NCBI GenBank assembly: GCA_028290305.1
Contig: JAQGKC010000303.1
Coordinates: forward strand, 1-64,000
Source of the DNA: Bradyrhizobium sp.
GTDB taxonomy: Bacteria; Pseudomonadota; Alphaproteobacteria; Rhizobiales; Xanthobacteraceae
Length of the DNA: 64,000 bases
Direction: 5' to 3'
Each line of letters starts with the position of its first letter. Position 1 is the first letter of the stretch. The notes below the pieces were generated by a model. It was given only the letters and a program-made list of their open reading frames with translations, searched no databases and had not been told where the DNA came from. This document shows, one piece after another, positions 1 to 9,008 of the stretch. The translations under genes and the position numbers were made by a program.

Positions 1-1360
1 GCGCGTCGATCATCTTCGCCACATAGGAAGGGTACGGCGAGGAACGCGAATAGCGCGGATAGGTGGTGAAGCCGATCTGGGTGTTGACGATGAAAAGCAG
101 CGAACCGCCGGTGCGGTAGCCCTTGAGGTCGGACAGCCCGAAACATTCCGCCACGTCGCCCTGTCCGGCGTATGCGGCGTCGCCGTGCATCAGCAGCGGC
201 AACTCCTAGATGCGCTGGTCCGGCGGATCGCCGTGCTGGTCCTGCTTGGCGCGTACCTTGCCGAGCACCACGGGATCGACGATCTCCAGATGCGAAGGAT
301 TGGCAGTCAGCGACAGATGGATCCGGTTGTTGTCGAACTCGCGGTCCGACGATGCGCCCAGATGATATTTGACGTCGCCGGAGCCCTCGACCACGTCGGG
401 ATTGGCCGAGCCGCCCTTGAATTCATGAAACAGCGCACGATGCGGCTTGCCCATCACCTGCGTCAGCACGTTCAGGCGGCCGCGATGCGGCATGCCGACG
501 ACGATTTCCTTAACGCCAAGATTGCCGCCGCGCTTGATGATTTGCTCAAGCGCCGGAATCAGCGATTCCGCGCCGTCCAGGCCGAACCGCTTGGTGCCGG
601 TGAATTTGAGATCGCAGAATTTCTCGAAGCCTTCGGCCTCGACCAGCTTCATCAGGATCGCGCGCCGGCCCTCGCGGGTGAAACTGATTTCCTTGTCCGG
701 GCCCTCGATGCGCTCCTGAATCCAGGCCTTCTGCGCGCCGTTGGTGATGTGCATGAACTCGACACCGAGCGTCTGGCAGTAGGTGCGTTCACAAATCGCA
801 ACGATTTCCCGAAGGCTAGCGTTTTCCAGGCCGAGCACATGATCGAGGAAGATCTTGCGGTCGAAATCGCCCTCCACGAAGCCATAGGAGCGCGGATCGA
901 GTTCCTCGCGGTCGCGTGGCGGCTCGATGCCGAGCGGGTCGAGCTTGGCGTGGAAGTGACCGCGCATGCGGTAGGCCCGAATCAGCATCAGGGCGCGTAC
1001 GGAATCGCGCGTCGCCTGGTGGACATCGGCGGCCGACAGTTCGACGCCCTTGGCCTGCGCCTTGGCCGCAAGCTTGGTGCCGACAGTCTTTTCGACTTCC
1101 ACCCAGTTGCCATCGAGCGCGGAGGTCAGCTCGTCGCGCGGCGACAGCGGCCAGTTATCCCGGCCCCAGGACGGTCCTTCGGCGTTTTTCAGGACGTCGG
1201 CCGGCGGGTCTTTCAGGCTCTTGAAAAACTCCTGCCATTCGGGGTCCACCGAGGCGGGGTCTTTTTCGTAGCGGGCGTAGATATCGTCGATGTAGGGAGC
1301 GTTGGTGCCCTGGAGGAACGAGGAGAGGGCAAATGCGGCATTCGCGTCTTGGCGAGACAT
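1..1360 (-). CDS. sucA: 2-oxoglutarate dehydrogenase E1, N-terminal part, with in-frame stop
   Basis: E1 (thiamine diphosphate) subunit of the 2-oxoglutarate dehydrogenase complex, which decarboxylates 2-oxoglutarate in the TCA cycle. The N-terminal E1 segment ([20 protein letters not shown], about residues 14-33) is followed by conserved catalytic-domain blocks ([11 protein letters not shown] near residue 289, LTANPSHLE near 352). The ATG at 1358-1360 has an AGGA about 8 nt upstream. After residue 384 a TAG (plus-strand 206-208) interrupts the frame, yet the same frame continues to the window edge with clear homology ([35 protein letters not shown]). Beyond the stop, a usually conserved PSDVAKM reads PSYVAKM. 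The gene is either a pseudogene or carries sequence errors. The C-terminal part lies outside the window. It is the last gene of the mdh-sucC-sucD-sucA series. Confidence 0.93.
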
Positions 1361-1449
1361 GATTGCGTCCTGGTGATTTCGGTTTCGCGCATGGAATACG
1401 GCGCAACAGCCAATCCGGACACCGGATCAGCGTGATAGGAGAGCTTTTA

Positions 1450-1461
1450 TCCTATATAGGA
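1450..1461. promoter_or_regulatory. 12-bp perfect palindrome between sucD and sucA
   Basis: TCCTATATAGGA is a perfect palindrome in the 135-bp gap between sucD and sucA, about 90 bp upstream of the sucA start. It may be a protein-binding site or part of a local promoter. No known operator consensus was recognised. Confidence 0.3.
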
Positions 1462-1495
1462 CGAATGTTCGCGCCGAAAAGAACCAAAGATTGAA

Positions 1496-2380
1496 TCAGG
1501 ACTTCAATTTTTCGACAAGGGTCTTTCCGAGCCGGGCCGGCGACGGCGAGACCGTAATTCCGGCCGCTTCCATCGCCGCGGTCTTGGAACCGGCGTCGCC
1601 CTTGCCCCCGGAGATGATCGCGCCGGCATGACCCATGCGGCGGCCGGGAGGCGCCGTGACGCCGGCGATGAAGCCGACCATCGGCTTCTTGCGGCCGCGC
1701 TTGGCCTCGTCCTTGAGGAACTGGGCGGCGTCTTCTTCGGCCGAACCGCCGATTTCGCCGATCATCACGATCGAGGTGGTCTTGGGGTCGGCCAGGAACA
1801 TCTCCAGCACGTCGATGAATTCGGTGCCCTTGACGGGGTCGCCGCCGATGCCGACCGCCGTGGTCTGGCCAAGGCCTTCCTGGGTGGTCTGGAACACGGC
1901 CTCATAGGTCAGCGTGCCCGAACGCGAGACGATGCCGACACTGCCGGGCTTGAAGATATTGGCCGGCATGATGCCGATCTTGCACTCGCCCGCGGTCATC
2001 ACGCCAGGACAATTGGGGCCGATCAGCCGTGATTTCGATCCCGACAGCGAGCGTTTTACCCGCACCATGTCCAGCACCGGAATGCCCTCGGTGATGCAGA
2101 CGATCAGCGGGATTTCCGCGTCGATGGCTTCGCAGATCGCGTCCGCCGCACCCGGCGGCGGCACGTAGATCACGCTGGCATCAGCGCCGGTCTTCTCGCG
2201 CGCCTCGGCCACGGTGTCGAACACCGGCAGACCGAGATGCGTCGATCCGCCTTTGCCCGGCGAAGTGCCGCCGACCATCTTGGTGCCATAGGCGATCGCC
2301 GCTTCGGAATGAAACGTACCGTTCTTGCCGGTGAAACCCTGGCAGATAACTTTTGTATTTTTGTCGATCAGGATGGACAT
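1496..2380 (-). CDS. sucD: succinyl-CoA synthetase alpha subunit
   Basis: Alpha subunit of succinyl-CoA synthetase (ADP-forming), which converts succinyl-CoA to succinate with substrate-level phosphorylation. The 294-residue length is normal. Seen: the N-terminal CoA-binding Rossmann start ([20 protein letters not shown]), the GPNCPGVM block, and the phosphorylated histidine in [10 protein letters not shown] (His251). It follows sucC and the small DUF1579 gene on the same strand, with 37 bp to the latter, so it is probably cotranscribed with them. Confidence 0.97.
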   Translation of the reverse strand: MSILIDKNTKVICQGFTGKNGTFHSEAAIAYGTKMVGGTSPGKGGSTHLGLPVFDTVAEAREKTGADASVIYVPPPGAADAICEAIDAEIPLIVCITEGIPVLDMVRVKRSLSGSKSRLIGPNCPGVMTAGECKIGIMPANIFKPGSVGIVSRSGTLTYEAVFQTTQEGLGQTTAVGIGGDPVKGTEFIDVLEMFLADPKTTSIVMIGEIGGSAEEDAAQFLKDEAKRGRKKPMVGFIAGVTAPPGRRMGHAGAIISGGKGDAGSKTAAMEAAGITVSPSPARLGKTLVEKLKS

Positions 2381-2417
2381 GATTGAGGCTGCTTTCGCGA
2401 AACGATCGGAGAGGGAG

Positions 2418-2897
2418 TTAGTGGACTCGCCGATAGACGCCGGTGAGCACGTCGGCCCACCCTTCTGCGTCAGGCGAAAACTGGATTTTCATCGAGTAGG
2501 CATTGTCGTCGAGGATTTCATAGACGTGACGCGCGTTGCCGCGCAGCGAGCCGCGCACGAGGATCAGCGTCTTGCCGCTCCAGCCTCCGGAGGCCGGTGA
2601 CGGCGGATAGTAGCCGAGCGAATCGTGCCAGAACAATTTGTAAAGCCGGTCCTCGCGGTCATAGGTGAACACGCCGTGGGTGGCGAAGGTTTCCTTGCCG
2701 TCGCGCATCTGGCGCGTATCCTGAATCAGGTAGAAGCCGTTGAGGTCGATGCGCGCGGCGACATGCGAGGTGGCAGGCCCTCCCGCAGTCCAGCGCGACG
2801 GGTACACCACCTCTTCCCCGGTCCACTCGCCCGCGAACGCCGCGAGCTTGCGATGCTCCTCCAGCGGCGTCGGTGCGGCGAGATGGTCCTCGGCCAT
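2418..2897 (-). CDS. DUF1579 family protein inside the sucCD operon
   Basis: 159-residue cytoplasmic protein without a signal peptide. It matches the DUF1579 family by eye: a FAGEWTGEE block near residue 25, the [20 protein letters not shown] core, and a closing [12 protein letters not shown]. The pattern suggests a small beta-barrel (FABP/lipocalin-like), but the ligand and function are unknown. The start lies 4 bp after the sucC stop and the stop 37 bp before sucD, so it sits between the genes for two subunits of one enzyme and is almost certainly in that operon. Confidence 0.85.
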   Translation of the reverse strand: MAEDHLAAPTPLEEHRKLAAFAGEWTGEEVVYPSRWTAGGPATSHVAARIDLNGFYLIQDTRQMRDGKETFATHGVFTYDREDRLYKLFWHDSLGYYPPSPASGGWSGKTLILVRGSLRGNARHVYEILDDNAYSMKIQFSPDAEGWADVLTGVYRRVH

Positions 2898-2901
2898 CGG
2901 A

Positions 2902-4098
2902 CTAGCCTCCCTTTACGGCCTTGACGATCTTCTGCGCGGCATCGTCGAGATCATCCGCGGGCAGCACGTTGAGGCCGGATTCCCGGATGATCTTCTTGCC
3001 GGCATCGACATTGGTGCCCTCAAGCCGCACCACCAGCGGCACTTTCAGGCCGACTTCCTTCACCGCGGCGACCACGCCTTCGGCGATGATGTCGCATTTC
3101 ATGATGCCGCCGAAAATGTTGATCAGGATGCCCTTCACATTGGGATCGGCGGTGATGATCTTGAACGCCGCGGTGACCTTGGCCTTGTCGGCGCCGCCAC
3201 CGACATCGAGGAAATTAGCCGGCGCCATGCCGTAGAGCTTGATGATGTCCATCGTCGCCATGGCGAGGCCGGCGCCGTTGACCATGCAGCCGATATTGCC
3301 GTCGAGGGTGACGTAATTGAGATCGTATTTCGACGCCTCGATTTCCTTGGCGTCTTCCTCGGTCTCGTCGCGCAGCGCCACCACGTCGGGGTGGCGATAG
3401 AGCGCGTTGCCGTCGAACGACACCTTGGCGTCGAGCACGCGCAGATCGCCCTGCTTGGTGACGACCAGCGGATTGATTTCCAGCATCGCCATGTCCTTGG
3501 CGACGAAAGCCGTATAGAGCTGCGCCGCCAGTTTTTCCGCCTGCTTGGCGAGATCGCCCGTCAGCCCCAGCGCTTTTGCCACCGTGCGGCCGTGATGGGG
3601 CATGATGCCGGTGGCAGGATCGACCGAGAAGGTCACGATCTTCTCGGGCGTATTGTGCGCGACGTCCTCGATGTTGACGCCGCCTTCGGTGGAAACCACG
3701 AACGACACTTCGGAGGTTTCGCGGTTGACCAGGATCGAGAGATAGAACTCCTTGTCGATGTCGGAGCCTTCCTCGATGTAGAGCCGGTTGACCTGCTTGC
3801 CGTGCGCTCCGGTCTGCACCGTGACCAGTGTCGCGCCCAGCATCTGCTTGGCGAATTCGTTGACCTCGGCGACCGATTTGGCGATGCGGACGCCGCCCTT
3901 GTCACCGGCGGAAGCTTCCTTGAACTTGCCCTTGCCGCGGCCGCCGGCGTGGATCTGGCTTTTCACCACCCAGATTGGACCGGGAAGCGTTTTCGCGGCG
4001 ACGTCGGAATCGGACGCCCGCAGCACCGGCACGCCGCGCGAGATCGGCACCCCGAATTCGTGCAGCAGCGCCTTGGCCTGATATTCATGGATGTTCAT
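2902..4098 (-). CDS. sucC: succinyl-CoA synthetase beta subunit
   Basis: Nucleotide-binding beta subunit of succinyl-CoA synthetase. 398 residues, normal length. It begins [18 protein letters not shown], followed by an ATP-grasp domain ([20 protein letters not shown] near residues 43-62) and a C-terminal ligase domain ([24 protein letters not shown]). It is first in the sucC-DUF1579-sucD-sucA series. The 224 bp upstream hold two palindromes that may control it. mdh lies upstream on the same strand. Confidence 0.97.
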   Translation of the reverse strand: MNIHEYQAKALLHEFGVPISRGVPVLRASDSDVAAKTLPGPIWVVKSQIHAGGRGKGKFKEASAGDKGGVRIAKSVAEVNEFAKQMLGATLVTVQTGAHGKQVNRLYIEEGSDIDKEFYLSILVNRETSEVSFVVSTEGGVNIEDVAHNTPEKIVTFSVDPATGIMPHHGRTVAKALGLTGDLAKQAEKLAAQLYTAFVAKDMAMLEINPLVVTKQGDLRVLDAKVSFDGNALYRHPDVVALRDETEEDAKEIEASKYDLNYVTLDGNIGCMVNGAGLAMATMDIIKLYGMAPANFLDVGGGADKAKVTAAFKIITADPNVKGILINIFGGIMKCDIIAEGVVAAVKEVGLKVPLVVRLEGTNVDAGKKIIRESGLNVLPADDLDDAAQKIVKAVKGG

Positions 4099-4124
4099 TT
4101 GGACACTCCCCGACCCGCCGTGCG

Positions 4125-4141
4125 GTGAATTTGAAATTCAC
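4125..4141. promoter_or_regulatory. 17-bp palindrome in the sucC leader
   Basis: GTGAATTT-G-AAATTCAC, perfect 8-bp arms, centred about 35 bp upstream of the sucC start. It is AT-rich against a GC-rich background, consistent with an operator or a leader hairpin. No specific regulator can be assigned. Confidence 0.35.
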
Positions 4142-4151
4142 ATCAGTTTCT

Positions 4152-4172
4152 TCTGGCATACCATATACCAGA
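4152..4172. promoter_or_regulatory. GntR-like imperfect palindrome upstream of sucC
   Basis: The half sites TCTGGCATAC and ATATACCAGA match as inverted repeats at 8 of 10 positions, 54-74 bp upstream of sucC. The TGGTATAC-type half site resembles operators of GntR/FadR-family regulators, and it overlaps a plausible -10 on the minus strand. A third small palindrome (CTTTGA-TC-TCAAAG) lies at 4221-4234. Regulator assignment is inference. Confidence 0.35.
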
Positions 4173-4322
4173 GGAGCTGCAAATTCAAAACTGCTTCGAA
4201 ATTTCATCGCGTTGGTGCTGCTTTGATCTCAAAGTTCGCGCCACCATGCTTGCGAACTTCGGAAATTGGAGCGCCGAAAATCGATTGGCTCGATCTGTCG
4301 GCCAGGCTGATAGATAACGCGA

Positions 4323-5348
<1,026 letters not shown>

Positions 5349-5456
5349 TTATCCCTTTCGACTGATACGTTCAAGTCACGGCATGCTCAATTGTCGGGCC
5401 TGCCCTGATTTCGATCAGATCCATAACGCGCGCGCCGGAATAACGGCGGCAATAGC

Positions 5457-6641
5457 TCACGTCTCCACCAACCCCGTACTTGACCCGCTTGCCGCGGAAT
5501 CCTTGTGTCCGTGAGGTAGCGCCAGATAGGATTCCGAACTCATCTCGATCAGCCGCGACGAGGTCCGCTTGAACTCATTGGCCTCGTTGCCCTCGGTCCC
5601 CTGATACAGCGACACCGGATCGGCCTCCGCCGAGGCCATCAGCTTCACGGCGTTGTCGTAAAGCGTATCGATCAGCGCGATGAACCGCTTGGCGGCATTG
5701 CGCTCGGCATAATCCATGACGGGGATGCGATCGATCAGAACGGTGTGATAGTCATGCGCGAGCCGCAGGTAATCCGATGCGGCGAGCGGCTTTTCGCAGA
5801 TATCCGCGAACGAGAATCGCGCGACGCCGTGCGCCGAACACGGCACGTGCAGAACGCGGCCCTTGATCGCGATATCGCGCGGTTTGCAGGGCGCGTTGCC
5901 GGTCAGTTTGATCCAGGCTTTGTCGAGTGCGGCATCGGCATCACGGTCCGCCGGCACCAGCCACATTTTCACGCCGGCCAGCTTCTCCAGCCGGAAATCG
6001 GTCCGCGCATCGAGCCGCAGCACGTCCATATGGGCTGAGATCTGCGCGATGAACGGCAGGAACAGCGCCCGATTCAGACCTCCCTTGTAGAGATCGTCGG
6101 GCGCGACGTTGGATGTCGCCACCACCACGGTGCCGAGTTCGAACAGCTTTGAGAACAGTCGTCCCAGGATCATCGCGTCCGCGATGTCGGTGACATGAAA
6201 TTCGTCAAAACATAAAAGCCAGGCCTGGTCGAAAATCGAGGCGGCGGTGAGCGCGATCACATCGCCATCAGCCATTTCGCCGCGTGCGATAGTCTGGCGA
6301 AAGTCATGGATCCGCTCGTGCACCTCAGCCATGAATTCGTGGAAATGGGCGCGACGCTTGTGCTCGACCTGGCTTTGCTGAAAAAACAGGTCCATCAGCA
6401 TGGTCTTGCCGCGCCCGACCTCGCCATGAATGTAGAGGCCGCGCGGCGGCGGCTCGTCCTTGTCGGCGAACAGCCGGCCGAGCAGGCCTTGCTTGCGCGG
6501 AGGCTTGTAGCTCGCCAACCGTTGTTCAAGGGCTGCGAATGCCTCGGCCGCCTGCGCCTGTGCCGCGTCGGGCTCGATCGCGCCGGAGGAGACGAGGGCC
6601 TGGTAGTGGGCGCGGAATGAGGCGGATGGGGTGGACAGCAT
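5457..6641 (-). CDS. zapE: cell division protein ZapE / AFG1-like ATPase
   Basis: AFG1-family P-loop ATPase; in enterobacteria ZapE acts on the Z-ring. 394 residues from the ATG at 6639-6641, which has an AAGGTGGG ribosome-binding site. A start 12 codons upstream is possible, but its extra residues do not look conserved. Walker A is GEVGRGKT (residues 73-80); a Walker B-like LLCFDEFHVTDIADAM and a sensor-like VVATSNVAPDDLY follow. It lies 165 bp upstream of mdh on the same strand, as is common in this group. Confidence 0.93.
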   Translation of the reverse strand: MLSTPSASFRAHYQALVSSGAIEPDAAQAQAAEAFAALEQRLASYKPPRKQGLLGRLFADKDEPPPRGLYIHGEVGRGKTMLMDLFFQQSQVEHKRRAHFHEFMAEVHERIHDFRQTIARGEMADGDVIALTAASIFDQAWLLCFDEFHVTDIADAMILGRLFSKLFELGTVVVATSNVAPDDLYKGGLNRALFLPFIAQISAHMDVLRLDARTDFRLEKLAGVKMWLVPADRDADAALDKAWIKLTGNAPCKPRDIAIKGRVLHVPCSAHGVARFSFADICEKPLAASDYLRLAHDYHTVLIDRIPVMDYAERNAAKRFIALIDTLYDNAVKLMASAEADPVSLYQGTEGNEANEFKRTSSRLIEMSSESYLALPHGHKDSAASGSSTGLVET

Positions 6642-6745
6642 GCCCACCTTACGGCCCCAGGCCAGCGAAAATTGCAAGCCGTGAATTGGTGCAGGGGCTA
6701 TGCGAATGTGAGCGTTTTGGCGGTGCTGCCCGCCTATCGCAAGCC

Positions 6746-6882
6746 GTCATCCCCGCCAACCGGTCCGGCCTTTGGCCGGCCGGATGACAGGCTCCAGCGG
6801 GGATCCAGCACGCTGCGGATTCTCGATTTCATCGCTGGCGCTCTGGAATACTGGGTCACCCGGTCAAAGCCGGGCGATGACG
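6746..6882. repeat. intergenic palindromic repeat (GTCATCC / GGAATACTGG family)
   Basis: Composite repeat between zapE and thpR. The left unit (6746-6788) has GTCATCC/GGATGAC outer arms around a CCGGCC-TTT-GGCCGG hairpin. The right part (GGCGCTCTGGAATACTGGG, then CCCGG-hairpin-GCGATGACG) closely matches the repeats near 13340 and 29200. It lies downstream of thpR and could serve as its terminator. Confidence 0.7.
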
Positions 6883-6900
6883 TCTGTAGATGCGGCTTCC

Positions 6901-7437
6901 TCACGCGCTAAGTGCGTAGGAATCCTCGACCACGTAGGGCCCGCCGCCGGTGGAGGCCCGGGACGAGAACAGCACGAACCGCGACGCCGTGAACACCCGG
7001 GTCGGGAAATATCCGCGCACCGACAGATAGTCCGCGACATCCTGGTTGGAGGCGTCGCGCAGCCGCGCCAGCGTCACATGCGGCGTGAATTTCCGCCCCT
7101 CGGGATCGAGCCCGAAGCGCTGCATCAACCGTTCCAGTTCGGCCTGCAACTCGATCAGGGGACGACTCGGCACCACCGAAGCGACCACTGCGCGCGGCTT
7201 GCGCCCACCGAAGCTCGACAGGCCCTGCAGGGCAACATCGAACGGTTTGCGATTGATCCGGAACAGCAGCGAGGCGATTTCATTCGCCGCGACGCCGTCG
7301 ATATCGCCGATGAAGCGCAAGGTGACGTGATAATTTTCGGGGTCGATCCAGCGTGCGCCCGGAAGGCCGCCGCGCAAATTGGAAAGCGTCTGGCCGATCT
7401 CGGCCGGAATTTCCAGTCCAGTAAACAAACGCGGCAT
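6901..7437 (-). CDS. thpR: RNA 2',3'-cyclic phosphodiesterase (2'-5' RNA ligase family)
   Basis: 2H phosphoesterase of the ThpR/LigT family, acting on 2',3'-cyclic phosphate RNA ends. 178 residues from the MPRLFTGLEIP start. An upstream in-frame start 13 codons earlier gives an unlikely leader. The two catalytic HxTx motifs are HVTL at residues 37-40 and 120-123. Start and end of the domain fit the full family length. Isolated minus-strand gene flanked by repeats. Confidence 0.93.
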   Translation of the reverse strand: MPRLFTGLEIPAEIGQTLSNLRGGLPGARWIDPENYHVTLRFIGDIDGVAANEIASLLFRINRKPFDVALQGLSSFGGRKPRAVVASVVPSRPLIELQAELERLMQRFGLDPEGRKFTPHVTLARLRDASNQDVADYLSVRGYFPTRVFTASRFVLFSSRASTGGGPYVVEDSYALSA

Positions 7438-7570
7438 CGCAAGACTCCCGATGCTGAAAACCCGGCAACGAATCACCGATAGTGATTTCTACCGCAGTTG
7501 TGTGACTCTGCGAAGCATCCGGCGCGCAGGGGCAGGAAAACACCGCGTTAGGGTTATCGCTGCCCGTTTT

Positions 7571-8287
7571 TCAACTGCGTTGCCCGGATATTGCACCAAG
7601 AAATGCCTCCAAGGTGGGCAGGATATTTTTCACGATCACATCGACGCCCTCCGCTGTCGGATGCATGCCATCCGCCTGGTTGAGCTTGGCGTCGGTCGCG
7701 ACGCCGTCCAGGAAAAACGGATACAGCGGCACCCCAAACGATTTCGAAAGATCGGGATAGATCGCGTTGAACCGCGCCGCATAGTCGGCGCCGTAATTCG
7801 GCGGCGCAAGCATCCCGCACAACAGAACCGCGATCTTGCGCGCCTTCAGCCGCGTGAGAATGTCCGACAGCGCGGCACGGGTGACCGCAGGGTCGGTGCC
7901 GCGCAGGGCATCGTTGGCGCCGAGTTCGAGGATCACGGCCTCGGTCCCTTCAGGCACCGACCAGTCGAGCCGGTCGCGGCCGCCGGAACTGGTATCGCCG
8001 GACACCCCGGCGTTGATCATATCGACCTCTATCCCGTTGGTCTTTAATGCCTTTTGTAGCTGGGCCGGAAACGCGGCGGAGGCCGACAGCCCCAGCCCCG
8101 CGCTCAGCGAATCGCCCAGCACGACCATTTTGACCGGTTTCGCCCCCTTGACCGCCGGCGCTTGAGCCGATGCTGTTCCCGCGGCCACCAAAGCCATGCT
8201 CAACACGAGCATGTGCACGAACATCCGCCGCAACCCCTCGACCGCAGCAGCCGAAGTGCCATATGACCGAACCATGGACAGTCTCAT
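7571..8287 (-). CDS. tesA: arylesterase / TesA-like SGNH lipase, secreted
   Basis: SGNH (GDSL) hydrolase related to thioesterase I/arylesterase. It has an N-terminal signal (MLVLSMALVAAGTASAQ), then block I VVLGDSLSAGLGL with the nucleophile Ser, a block III-type GANDALRG and the closing DGMHPTAEG with catalytic Asp and His. Start uncertain: the ATG at 8285-8287 has GAGGG just upstream and overlaps the divergent ABC gene by 14 bp, while the ATG at 8222-8224 gives a shorter leader. It is divergent from an YbbA/YbbP-like transporter, the same grouping as E. coli tesA-ybbAP. Confidence 0.9.
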   Translation of the reverse strand: MRLSMVRSYGTSAAAVEGLRRMFVHMLVLSMALVAAGTASAQAPAVKGAKPVKMVVLGDSLSAGLGLSASAAFPAQLQKALKTNGIEVDMINAGVSGDTSSGGRDRLDWSVPEGTEAVILELGANDALRGTDPAVTRAALSDILTRLKARKIAVLLCGMLAPPNYGADYAARFNAIYPDLSKSFGVPLYPFFLDGVATDAKLNQADGMHPTAEGVDVIVKNILPTLEAFLGAISGQRS

Positions 8288-9008
8288 CGAACCCTCGTCA
8301 CTGGCCGGCGTCGAGCCGGACACCATTTCCATCTCCAACGTCAATCTCTCGCTCGGTACGGGCGCGGCGCGCGTTCATATCCTCAAAGATATCAGCCTGA
8401 ATGTGGCGTCGGGTGAAGCGATCGGCCTGATCGGACCGTCGGGCTCGGGGAAATCCACCTTGCTGATGGTGATGGCGGGACTGGAGCGTCCTGACAGCGG
8501 AGAGGTGGTGGTCAACGGTACCCCGTTCAATGCCCTCGACGAGGACGCGCTCGCGCGTTTTCGCGGCCGCCACGTCGGCATTGTGTTCCAGTCGTTTCAT
8601 CTGATTCCGACCATGACCGCGCTGGAAAATGTCGCGGTGCCGCTGGAGCTTGCCGGCGATCCCGATGCGTCGCGGCGCGCCGCGCAAGAACTGGCATCGG
8701 TCGGTCTCGGCGACCGCCTGCATCACTATCCCACGCAACTATCCGGCGGCGAACAACAACGCGTGGCACTGGCCCGCGCACTGGCGCCCGATCCCGCCAT
8801 CCTGGTGGCGGACGAGCCGACCGGAAATCTCGATGAGACTACCGGCAAGCAGATCGTCGATCTCCTGTTCACCAAACACGCCGAGCGCGGCATGACGCTG
8901 GTGCTGGTGACCCACGACACCTCGCTGGCGCAGCGCTGTGACCGCGTGGTGCGGCTGCGCTCTGGCCGCATCGATGGACAGCCCGCGGATCGCAAAGCCG
9001 CTTCATGA
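8274..9008 (+). CDS. ABC transporter ATP-binding protein (YbbA/LolD-like)
   Basis: 244-residue ATPase of the MacB/LolD/YbbA class. Walker A GPSGSGKS (residues 54-61), signature LSGGEQQRVALARAL, Walker B ILVADEPTGNLDE and H-loop VTHD are all intact. The stop overlaps the permease start as ATGA, indicating translational coupling. By analogy with ybbAP next to tesA it may move lipids or hydrophobic compounds out of the membrane, but the substrate is unknown. Confidence 0.93.
   Translation: MDSLIEPSSLAGVEPDTISISNVNLSLGTGAARVHILKDISLNVASGEAIGLIGPSGSGKSTLLMVMAGLERPDSGEVVVNGTPFNALDEDALARFRGRHVGIVFQSFHLIPTMTALENVAVPLELAGDPDASRRAAQELASVGLGDRLHHYPTQLSGGEQQRVALARALAPDPAILVADEPTGNLDETTGKQIVDLLFTKHAERGMTLVLVTHDTSLAQRCDRVVRLRSGRIDGQPADRKAAS

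Noticed and set aside
185..1435. 416-codon plus-strand open frame opposite sucA
   Set aside because: Antisense shadow of a high-GC gene with third-position bias; the minus-strand frame is clear sucA.
2740..4128. 462-codon plus-strand open frame opposite sucC
   Set aside because: Antisense shadow; His/Arg/Asp-rich composition without motifs, opposite a conserved enzyme.
7471..7487. AATCAC-CGATA-GTGATT hairpin upstream of thpR as a terminator
   Set aside because: Short stem and no T run on either strand.
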